Positions 48,111-54,964 of a DNA stretch of 64,000 nucleotides are shown here, in pieces; position 1 is the first letter of the stretch; every line of letters begins with the position of its first letter. The notes under the pieces are model-generated. The model did no database searches, had not been told where the DNA came from, and saw only the letters and a list, made by a program, of their open reading frames with translations. Origin of the DNA: JAWKUK01 sp041398605 (lineage in GTDB: Bacteria; Planctomycetota; UBA1135; GCA-002686595); assembly GCA_041398605.1 (NCBI GenBank), contig JAWKUK010000014.1, forward strand, positions 1 through 64,000, in the 5' to 3' direction. Position numbers and translations under genes: made by a program.

Positions 48111-49283
48111 GTGGATCCCTACATCCCGACCCCCGCAGACCGCTTCACCTTTGGCCTCTGGACCGTCGGCAACCCCGGCCGCGACCCGTTCGGCGGCCCG
48201 ACGCGCCCGGTGATCGACCCGTGCGCGATCGTGAAGGGCCTCGCCTCGATCGGCGCGTACGGCGTCAACTTGCACGATGACGACCTGGTGCCGTTTGGCT
48301 CCAGCGCGGCGGAGCGCGACCGGATCGTGGGGGACTTCAAGCGCGCGCTCGCGGACCACGGGCTCGCCGTGCCTATGGCGACGACGAACCTCTTTGGCCA
48401 GCCGATCTTCAAGGACGGCGCGTTCTCGGCGAGCGACTCGCGGGTGCGCGCGTTTGCGTTGGCGAAGACGATGCGGGCGATGGACCTCGGGGTCGAGCTG
48501 GGCGCGAAGGTCTACGTGTTCTGGGGCGGACGCGAGGGGACCGAGGCGGACGCGTGCCGCGACCCGCGCTCGGCCTTGGGCTGGATGCGCGAGTGCATGG
48601 ACTTCCTGTGCGAGTACGCCGTCGACAGCGGCTATGACCTGAAGTTCGCCCTCGAGGCGAAGCCGAACGAGCCGCGCGGCGACATCTATCTGCCGACGAC
48701 GGGGCACATGCTGCACTTCATCTCGACGCTCGCGCGTCCAGAGATGGTGGGCGTGAACCCCGAGGTCGCCCACGAGACGATGGCGGGTCTCTCGTTTGTG
48801 CACGGCGTGGCGCAGGCGATGGAGCAGGGCAAGCTCTTCCACATCGACTTGAACGGCCAGAAGATCGGCCGCTACGACCAGGACCTGCGCTTTGGGTCCG
48901 AGGACCTGAAGCAGGCGTTCCTGTTGGTGCGCCTGCTCGAGGGCACGGCGGGCGGCGCGCGCTACGAGGGCTCGCGCCACTTCGACGCGCACGCGTACCG
49001 CACGGAGGACCAGGAGGGCGTGTGGGAGTTCGCGCGCGGCTGCATGCGCACGTACAAGCTGCTCGCGTCGCGCGCGGCGGCGTTTGACCATGACCCGGAG
49101 GTGCGCGCGCTGGTGAGCGAGCGCCGTGACGCGGCGAGCGACGCGCTGCTGGGCGGCTACACACGCGCGAAGGCGCAAGGCCTGAAGGCGCTCGACGTGG
49201 ACGTCGAGGGCATCGGCGCGGCGGGCCTAGGCTACGAGCGCCTCGACCAGCTGATGATCGAGCACCTGATGGGCGCCCGCTGA
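48111..49283 (+). CDS. xylA: Xylose isomerase
   Basis: 390 residues from GTG at 48111. XylA interconverts D-xylose and D-xylulose (and glucose/fructose). The class I (actinobacterial) signature is clear: FTFGLWTVGNPGRDPFG, GAYGVNLHDDDLVPFG with the catalytic His, YVFWGGREG, LKFALEAKPNEPRGDIYLPT with metal Glu residues, VGVNPEVAHETMAGL (here Glu-Val-Ala-His in place of the common EVGHEQMAG), and FHIDLNGQKIGRYDQDL. No xylulokinase is in the window. It is the last gene of the operon, 30 bases after the MFS gene. Confidence 0.93.
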   Translation: MDPYIPTPADRFTFGLWTVGNPGRDPFGGPTRPVIDPCAIVKGLASIGAYGVNLHDDDLVPFGSSAAERDRIVGDFKRALADHGLAVPMATTNLFGQPIFKDGAFSASDSRVRAFALAKTMRAMDLGVELGAKVYVFWGGREGTEADACRDPRSALGWMRECMDFLCEYAVDSGYDLKFALEAKPNEPRGDIYLPTTGHMLHFISTLARPEMVGVNPEVAHETMAGLSFVHGVAQAMEQGKLFHIDLNGQKIGRYDQDLRFGSEDLKQAFLLVRLLEGTAGGARYEGSRHFDAHAYRTEDQEGVWEFARGCMRTYKLLASRAAAFDHDPEVRALVSERRDAASDALLGGYTRAKAQGLKALDVDVEGIGAAGLGYERLDQLMIEHLMGAR

Positions 49284-49403
49284 GGGGCCCGCGGGCAGCG
49301 CTACCGAGCTCGGCGCTCCCATTGCGGCGGGCTCGGATCGGTGGTCACCTGAAGGGGGGGGAGGCGGTAGTCTCTGCATGCGCCAAAGCGGCCCCCTTCC
49401 CAC

Positions 49404-50750
49404 GTGCACATCCAGCGTCTATCTCTATCGAACTTCCGCCGGTTCGCCGAGCTCGAGCTCGAGCTCGAGGTGGACCTGACAGTCTTGGTCGCCCGAAATG
49501 GCTGCGGCAAGACGAGCGTGCTCGACGGGATCGCCGTGGCGCTGGGGCCATTCGTCGGCGCGTTCGATCGAGGCACATCGGTGGGGTTCCTGCGCACGGA
49601 CGCGCGGCTGAGACGGACCGAAGCCCAACCAGAGGGCGTCCCGCAGTATCCCGTGAGTGTCGCGGCGACCTTCGGTTCACCCGACCTCGATGTGCAGCGC
49701 GAGTTAGGCGGTCCGAAGGCGCGGACGACGGTCCGCGGCGCGACCTCATTGGTCGATCTGGGCCGAACGCTCCAGGAGGGCGTCCGTGCAGGCGATCCGG
49801 GTGAGCCAGACAAGCCCGTCGAGTTGCCCGTCGTCGCTTACTACGGCGCTGGCCGTCTCTGGCGGGTCCATCGGGACATGACCCGTCGCGAGGTCTTGAG
49901 CGCGGATCGGACGATCGGCTACGAGGACGCGCTCTCGTCCGCGTCGAACTTCGCACAGTTCCAGCGTTGGTTGGAGCTTGCGACGTTGGCTCAATTGCAG
50001 GAGGGCGAGCGCGGAGTCCTCGGCGCGGTGTCCTATACGGATCGACTGCAAGCGGTCCGTGATGCGGTCGGTGTGGCCCTCGAGACGGAGGGGTGGCGCG
50101 ATTTGCACTACAGCTTTGCGCTCGAGGTGCCCGCCATGGTGCACAGGGACCTTGGCACGCTTCCTGTGTCGCAGTTGAGCGATGGAGCCCGCGCCATGGT
50201 GTCCTTGGTCGCGGACCTCGCCTTTCGGTGCGTTCGGTTGAACGGGCACTTGGGAGCGCTTGCGCCCAGGGAGACGGCCGGAATCGTCCTGATCGACGAG
50301 GTCGATCTCCATCTGCATCCAGCTTGGCAGCAGACGGTCGTCGGCGCGCTTCAGCGCGCGTTCCCTCGGGTCCAGTTCGTGTTGACGACCCACAGCCCGC
50401 AAGTTCTGAGCACCGTTGACGCGCGCTCGATTCGCGTCCTCTCGATCGACGCGAGCGGCGCTGCCGATGAGCCCACCACGTTGGTCGGGCGTGTGTCGGT
50501 GCAGACAAGGGGCGGCCTCAGCTCGGATGTGCTCGCGGAGGTGATGGGCACCTTCCCGATACCCGATATCGAGCCGACCCGATGGGCGGATGACTTCGCG
50601 CGGCACGTGGAGCGGGGCACTGGCGAGTCGGACGAGGCGCAGGCGCTCATCCAGAAGGTCCTCGCGCATTTCGGGGCCGAGCACCCGGCCGTGCAGCGAC
50701 TTCGGCGGCTTGAACGCGCCGAGTCGCTCAAGCGACGTCTGGCGCAGTGA
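49404..50750 (+). CDS. ptuA: Septu defence ATPase PtuA
   Basis: 448 residues from GTG at 49404. A RecF/SMC-like ATPase: start IQRLSLSNFRRFAELEL, Walker A ARNGCGKTSVLDG (about 30-42), signature QLSDGARAMVSLVADLA, Walker B GIVLIDEVDLHLHPAWQ and switch FVLTTHSPQVLS. The insert between the two halves is 200 residues long. Nine bases on is an HNH nuclease of the PtuB kind, so the pair reads as a type I Septu system, in which the ATPase complex with the nuclease stops phage growth. The retron version of this pair has a reverse transcriptase next to it; none is seen here. Confidence 0.85.
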   Translation: MHIQRLSLSNFRRFAELELELEVDLTVLVARNGCGKTSVLDGIAVALGPFVGAFDRGTSVGFLRTDARLRRTEAQPEGVPQYPVSVAATFGSPDLDVQRELGGPKARTTVRGATSLVDLGRTLQEGVRAGDPGEPDKPVELPVVAYYGAGRLWRVHRDMTRREVLSADRTIGYEDALSSASNFAQFQRWLELATLAQLQEGERGVLGAVSYTDRLQAVRDAVGVALETEGWRDLHYSFALEVPAMVHRDLGTLPVSQLSDGARAMVSLVADLAFRCVRLNGHLGALAPRETAGIVLIDEVDLHLHPAWQQTVVGALQRAFPRVQFVLTTHSPQVLSTVDARSIRVLSIDASGAADEPTTLVGRVSVQTRGGLSSDVLAEVMGTFPIPDIEPTRWADDFARHVERGTGESDEAQALIQKVLAHFGAEHPAVQRLRRLERAESLKRRLAQ

Positions 50751-50759
50751 GGGCTAGAA

Positions 50760-51401
50760 GTGCGGCGCTTGCATCGTGCTCCAGACGGCCCGCGCTTTCT
50801 GCGTATGAAGGCGGGGGACTGGGCAGACATGGCTCCAGCCGAGAAGCACGAGGTCTGGAGCGCACTGGGTGAGATGCAAGGGACGCGGTGCGCCTACTGC
50901 GACCGTGGGCTCGACGAGAAGAAGCGCCACATCGAACACTTCCGCGAACGGAGGCAGTTTCCTGAATTGACCTTCACGTGGTCGAACCTCTTTGGGTCGT
51001 GTGACGACGAGCACTCGTGCGGAAAGAAGAAGGGCCGTGCGCGCCAAGGCGACGTGGACTACGCGCGGTTGCTGAAGCCCAATGACGTCGATCCGGGCGA
51101 GTACCTCATTGTGTCCTCGACGGGTCGGATCGAGCCACGGGACGAGCTCGACGACGCCGAGCGCGAACGCGCGAGGCTCACCATCGAGGTCTTCGGGTTG
51201 AATCACCCTGGCTTGGTGTGGCAGCGGTCCCAGATCATCGAGGGGGTCACTGCGTATCTGAGTGACCTCGCGTCGCTCCTCAAGGAAGACGGAGACCTGG
51301 AGACGGCTCGCCAGTTGCTTCGCGAAGACCTGCGGCCGCTGCAGGAAGATCCCCTGGGGTGGGTCGTCGAGCAGCGCACTCGGGGGCTCGGTCTGGTCTA
51401 G
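50760..51401 (+). CDS. ptuB: Septu defence HNH nuclease PtuB
   Basis: 213 residues from GTG at 50760. The zinc/HNH core is CAYCDRG (Cys44, Cys47), KKRHIEHFRE (His57, His60), WSNLFGSCDDEHSCGKKKG (Asn, two Cys). This is the TIGR02646-type HNH family found in Septu systems and in retron-linked PtuB. The C-terminal 100 residues are helical (LIVSSTGRIEPRDELD onward). PtuB is the DNA- or nucleic-acid-cutting subunit. It follows ptuA closely and is followed by a hairpin that may end transcription. Confidence 0.85.
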   Translation: MRRLHRAPDGPRFLRMKAGDWADMAPAEKHEVWSALGEMQGTRCAYCDRGLDEKKRHIEHFRERRQFPELTFTWSNLFGSCDDEHSCGKKKGRARQGDVDYARLLKPNDVDPGEYLIVSSTGRIEPRDELDDAERERARLTIEVFGLNHPGLVWQRSQIIEGVTAYLSDLASLLKEDGDLETARQLLREDLRPLQEDPLGWVVEQRTRGLGLV

Positions 51402-51403
51402 TG

Positions 51404-51439
51404 TCACAAGGGCGGGTCAACCCGCGACCCACCCTGTGA
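51404..51439 (+). terminator. Hairpin after ptuB
   Basis: Imperfect stem TCACA-AGGG / CCCT-GTGA, with an inner GCGGGT-CA-ACCCGC palindrome nearby, starting three bases after the ptuB stop. No T-run. Terminator by position. Confidence 0.45.
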
Positions 51440-51547
51440 TTCGCGCCCGCGCAGGTGTAACTGGCGCGGCAACTACCCTGCCACTTGGGGGGGCGGTGGG
51501 TTCGGCGCCCAGTGCCCAGGATTTGGGGCGCGCGGTACGCTGGAGCG

Positions 51548-52051
51548 ATGCATGACCCGCTGCGTCCCACCTTCGCGCGCTTGGTCCGGGGCCACGGCCC
51601 GGACGAGATGGCGGCCCGCGTCGCGGCGGCGCTCGCGGCGCCGGGGGGCGGCCTCCCGCACCGCAGGGCCGGGCGCCACTTCATGGTTTGGCTCCCCGCA
51701 GAGCAGCGGCATACGTGGTCGCCTTGGCTGCACGTCGACGTCAACGAGGTCGCGGATGATCCGCACGCGAGCGAGCTCTTCGGCCGCTTCACGCCAGCCC
51801 CGAACCTCTGGACGGGCGTGATGCTCACCTACCTCGCCCTCGCCACGCTCGCCATCGGCGGCGGGCTCTTCGGATACGCGCAGTGGTCGGTGAACGAGTC
51901 ACCCTGGGGCCTCTGGCTCGTCGGCGGCGCGTTCGCGTGTGCGCTCCTGATCCTCGCCTCGAGCCGCGCCGGGCAAGCCCTCGCGCGCGGCCAGATGCAA
52001 GCCCTCTCGTCCGCGGTGGAGCGCGCGCTCGACGACCCAAGTCACCCTTGA
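51548..52051 (+). CDS. Small membrane protein, function unknown
   Basis: 167 residues from ATG at 51548. A soluble N-terminal half (about 90 residues, with HFMVWLPAEQRHTWSPWLHV) precedes two membrane helices (GVMLTYLALATLAIGGGLFG and WGLWLVGGAFACALLILAS) and a short tail ending VERALDDPSHP. No family recognised. It lies 146 bases after ptuB, too far for a clear operon; whether it belongs to the defence pair is unknown. Confidence 0.6.
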   Translation: MHDPLRPTFARLVRGHGPDEMAARVAAALAAPGGGLPHRRAGRHFMVWLPAEQRHTWSPWLHVDVNEVADDPHASELFGRFTPAPNLWTGVMLTYLALATLAIGGGLFGYAQWSVNESPWGLWLVGGAFACALLILASSRAGQALARGQMQALSSAVERALDDPSHP

Positions 52052-52059
52052 AGGTTGAC

Positions 52060-52269
52060 CCCGAGGAGCACGGCGAATCGACTGGCCTCATGCTTCCGAG
52101 CGAGTCGCTGGCTCGCCTCGAGCTCTCGCAGGGCGGCAGCCTCTACGTGAGCATGCTCCCAGACTCGACGCTCAAGCTCACGCCCTACGACCCTGAGCGC
52201 GCGGAAGCGCCGCGAGGCGCGAGGGAGCTGCCCCGTGGGTCAAACACGCCTCGCAAGCTCGCTGAATGG
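52060..52269 (+). pseudogene. Decayed AbrB/MazE-type antitoxin
   Basis: In one frame the sequence reads GLMLPSESLARLELSQGGSL, then YVSMLPDSTLKLTPYDPERA and later TPRKLAEW. This follows antitoxins of the AbrB/SpoVT type (G..LP...L..L.L..G..LYV...PD..L.L.PYDPE...LAE). The proper N-terminus and a start codon are missing, and no toxin gene lies beside it, so it is a remnant. The same frame runs on into the opposite gene without meaning. Confidence 0.55.
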
Positions 52270-52301
52270 CTCGTCGGCCGCAGCGCTCCGCCGCCGGCCG
52301 C

Positions 52302-52931
52302 TCAGAACCCGACGCCGAGCTGGACGTACGGCATGATGCCGGTCACGTCGAGGTCGGAGCCGCGCTCGAAGTCGAGGGTCGCACCCGTGACGAAGCGGCC
52401 GCCGAACGACAGCAGGACGCGGTCGTTCAGCCACGTGCCGAGGCCGCCCTGGAGATAGAGGCCGAAGGCGGACTTCGACTCGTCGCGCACGCTGCCGACC
52501 GTGATCTGGCCGTCGAACCAGCCGACGCCGGCGCCGATGTAGGGCAGCAGGCCGCCGCTGATCGGGTGGAACGCGCGGTGGTAGCCGCCGTAGACCTCGA
52601 TGAGGTCCGAGTCGATGTCGAAGCCCGAGCGCGTGCCGCTGTCCGAGCCGAGCAGGAAGCCGACCTCGAAGCCGTGGCCGCCCTCGGTCAGGGTCTGCGC
52701 GTAGTGCAGCCCGTAGGTGAACTGCGAGTCGGCGGGGGCCCAGTCCTCCTCGAGGTTGCGCAGCCCGAGGTCGAGGTTCAGCACGCGCTGGGGGACGTCC
52801 GGTTCGCCCGTCCGCGTCTCCCAGCGGCTGCCCTGGCATCCCGTGAGGAGGAGCACGGCGCAGGCGGCGCCAGCGGCGATCGCGCGCCCGGCGGCGCTGC
52901 GCCGGGCCGAAGAGTGCGGAGCGAGTTGCAT
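52302..52931 (-). CDS. Outer-membrane beta-barrel lipoprotein
   Basis: 209 residues from ATG at 52931. The signal ends AVLLLTGCQGS, a lipobox. The rest alternates amphipathic strands: GLHYAQTLTEGGHGFEVGFL, LIEVYGGYHRAFHPISGGLL, PYIGAGVGWFDGQI, SAFGLYLQGGLGTWLND and LLSFGGRFVTG, ending YVQLGVGF. The C-terminal phenylalanine and strand periodicity are typical of eight-stranded barrels (OmpW/OprF-like or lipid A-modifying enzymes), but no active site is evident. Confidence 0.75.
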   Translation of the reverse strand: MQLAPHSSARRSAAGRAIAAGAACAVLLLTGCQGSRWETRTGEPDVPQRVLNLDLGLRNLEEDWAPADSQFTYGLHYAQTLTEGGHGFEVGFLLGSDSGTRSGFDIDSDLIEVYGGYHRAFHPISGGLLPYIGAGVGWFDGQITVGSVRDESKSAFGLYLQGGLGTWLNDRVLLSFGGRFVTGATLDFERGSDLDVTGIMPYVQLGVGF

Positions 52932-52942
52932 GGGGGATGGGG

Positions 52943-52998
52943 TGGCACGCCCGGCTGGATTCGAACCAGCGACCATTCGCTTAGAAGGCGAGCGCTCT
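52943..52998 (-). pseudogene. Truncated tRNA-Arg(TCT), 3' part only
   Basis: Read on the minus strand, this holds an anticodon arm with CTTCTAA, a variable loop, a T arm (CTGG-TTCGAAT-CCAG) and CGGGCGTGCCA, all like the intact tRNA 77 bases away. The 5' acceptor strand and most of the D arm are gone. Stems keep compensating pairs, so it looks like the remains of a second gene rather than a fresh duplication. Confidence 0.7.
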
Positions 52999-53074
52999 GG
53001 GGCCGAAAACCGTGGCGGGGACAGCGTAGGGCAGGGTCGGCCGATCGCGCGGAAGGTCGGCGGATGGGTTGGGG

Positions 53075-53151
53075 TGGCACGCCCGGCAGGACTCGAACCT
53101 GCGACCTGCCGCTTAGAAGGCGGCTACTCTATCCAGCTGAGTTACGGGCGC
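53075..53151 (-). tRNA. tRNA-Arg (anticodon TCT)
   Basis: 77 nucleotides, CCA encoded. The acceptor GCGCCCG pairs with CGGGCGT (one G-U), the D arm is CTCAGCTGGATAGAG, the anticodon stem-loop is GCCGC-CTTCTAA-GCGGC with TCT in the middle, and the T arm is GCAGG-TTCGAGT-CCTGC. The 3' end is at 53075. Arg tRNAs are frequent integration sites. The gap around it (52932-53240) otherwise holds only the truncated copy. Confidence 0.93.
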
Positions 53152-53240
53152 TCGGCCCCCTAGGGTAGCGGCCCGCCCGAGGGGGCTCTACCGGGAGGGT
53201 CCTGGATCCAGCTCCACCCACCCCGTAGGTTCTGGGCGCC

Positions 53241-53900
53241 ATGATCGACGATCCCCTTGCCAAGCGGCTAGGCGAGTTGGAGGAGCTGGAGGGCTCCCTG
53301 CTCGACCTGGCGATGAAGTGCATGCAGGCGTATGGAGGGGCCGTCTACCCGATGGACCTCCTCGCCAACGGTGCCAGCAACCGAACGCTTGCCCTCTGCT
53401 CCGGCTTCCGGCGCATGATCGCGGACAGAAACATGATCTGCGCCGGGTCCCTACTTCGCCTGCAAGTCGACACCGCACTCCGGTTCTATGCCGCGTACAT
53501 CGTCGAGGACCCGCATGCGTTCGCGACCGAGGTGCTGAAGGGCACGCGAGTCGACAAGCTCAAGGATCGCGATGGGAAGCCCATGCAGGATGCCCACTTG
53601 GTCAAGCGTTTGGCCGAAGCCGAGGCGCTCGAATGGCTACCTAGCGTCTACCGAGAAACCTCCGGCTACGTTCACCTATCAAGCAAACACCTCTTCAATA
53701 CTTTCAACAGCGTTGACGAGGCGACGCGGACGGTTCAGATCAAGGTCGGCGCGGCCGACGGCGACCTCCCGCAAGACATCTACATCGAGGCAGTCGATGC
53801 GTTCATCGCCGCGACGCGACTGTTCATGCGCTACCTCCACGGCTGGGGACTGACGAAGCAGAACCCCGAGGAGGTCGCCCGGATGCGGGAGGCGCGCTAG
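53241..53900 (+). CDS. Hypothetical protein in the accessory region
   Basis: 219 residues from ATG at 53241. Mostly helical, with SGFRRMIADRNMICAGSLLR and LQVDTALRFYAAYIVEDP, then LPSVYRETSGYVHLSSKHLF and DIYIEAVDAFIAATRLFMRY. The R..(x)..H arrangement in TSGYVHLS is reminiscent of HEPN-like helical proteins, but there is no clear RxxxxH motif. Base composition is less GC-rich than the core genes. It lies between the tRNA and the restriction-modification pair, so it may be island cargo. No function assigned. Confidence 0.65.
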   Translation: MIDDPLAKRLGELEELEGSLLDLAMKCMQAYGGAVYPMDLLANGASNRTLALCSGFRRMIADRNMICAGSLLRLQVDTALRFYAAYIVEDPHAFATEVLKGTRVDKLKDRDGKPMQDAHLVKRLAEAEALEWLPSVYRETSGYVHLSSKHLFNTFNSVDEATRTVQIKVGAADGDLPQDIYIEAVDAFIAATRLFMRYLHGWGLTKQNPEEVARMREAR

Positions 53901-53956
53901 GCCAAGTAGTCCGCGCTGGACCCGCCCCCCGGCGAGGGCATAGGGTGTGCCAACCT

Positions 53957-54964
53957 ATGCAACTCGCCGACAAGATCCTGGCCATGCGCGAGGAGGCCAT
54001 CGCCCGGGGCGTGGCCCCGGTCGCCGACGTACTCCAGGGCGTTACCAAGGACCGGATTGCCGAGGTGCTCCGGGCGCTGGACTTGGAGACCACAGACCGC
54101 GTGGACGCTGTGTTTGCGCTCCTCGACAACGAGCGCCGATCCTGGTTCACGACGCTCTCGGACGGCGTGACGTTCTCGCAAGGGGCGTCCATCGCTCATC
54201 TCGGGTGCCACGTAGGGATCCTCCAGCGCGGCAAGTCAAAGCTCGACCGCGAGGGGCGCGACTACTGGATCAAGCCGCTGCGCGAGATTGGGGCCATCGA
54301 GGCAATCTACCTCGACGCGGGCACCAAGGCGTTCCTGCCCGGCCATCCCAAGGCGAAGTCCCCCAACTCCGCGTACAGGCTCGATCCGGGCTTCGTCGAG
54401 ATCCTGCGCGCGCCAGAGACGGGCTGGAGGGCGAAGCTCGCTGCGTGGAGCAGCGAGGACGCGAAGCGCGAGCGGCTCGCGTTCCGCGCGACCCAGGCGG
54501 AGGCGACCCGCGCGGCGACGGACACGGCCCACGTGGACTTGATCCAGGCGTGCCGAGACGTGTACGCGCCGCGCTTCCTTCCGGGCTACGAGGTGCTGTA
54601 CGTGGACGACGCCGACGGCGACCGCGTTTCCGAGCCCGAGCGAGAGAGGCTCTACGGCTCAGGCATCGAGATCACCCTCGCCGATGCGATGCCCGACGTG
54701 CTGCTCTGGAACCGGGAAACCGACGCGCTGTGGATCATCGAGGCGGTGACGAGTGACGGCGAGGTCGATCACCACAAGGTCGATCAGGTTCGCGCGTTTG
54801 CCCAGCGCAACGGCAAGTCCACCGTCGGCTTCACGACCGCGTACCCCACGTGGAAGGTCGCGGCGCAGCGGCAGGGGCGGCACAAGAACATTGCGCCGGG
54901 GACCTACATCTGGATTCGCGAGGACGCGGCCAAGCACTTCCTCGCGGAGTCCTTCCCGGTCTAG
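53957..54964 (+). CDS. BsuBI/PstI-family type II restriction endonuclease
   Basis: 335 residues from ATG at 53957 (GTG 53945 is an alternative). The C-terminal catalytic domain has the family pattern: LADAMPDVLLWNRET, then ALWIIEAVTSDGEVDHHKV (the PD-(D/E)xK-like core) and STVGFTTAYPTW. The N-terminal part (TTLSDGVTFSQGASIAHLG, RDYWIKPLREIGAIEAIYL) also matches this family, whose founders PstI and BsuBI cut CTGCAG. The matching adenine methyltransferase is tail to tail with it, the stops overlapping, so the pair forms a complete system. CTGCAG as target is predicted from family, not shown. Confidence 0.88.
   Translation: MQLADKILAMREEAIARGVAPVADVLQGVTKDRIAEVLRALDLETTDRVDAVFALLDNERRSWFTTLSDGVTFSQGASIAHLGCHVGILQRGKSKLDREGRDYWIKPLREIGAIEAIYLDAGTKAFLPGHPKAKSPNSAYRLDPGFVEILRAPETGWRAKLAAWSSEDAKRERLAFRATQAEATRAATDTAHVDLIQACRDVYAPRFLPGYEVLYVDDADGDRVSEPERERLYGSGIEITLADAMPDVLLWNRETDALWIIEAVTSDGEVDHHKVDQVRAFAQRNGKSTVGFTTAYPTWKVAAQRQGRHKNIAPGTYIWIREDAAKHFLAESFPV

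Noticed and set aside
49284..52051. Retron with PtuA/PtuB effectors
   Set aside because: No reverse transcriptase or structured msr/msd-like region is seen on either side of the pair; the plain Septu reading is kept.
52060..52458. A functional gene across the antitoxin-like sequence
   Set aside because: The match lacks its own start and N-terminus, and the frame continues as noise into the opposite outer-membrane gene.
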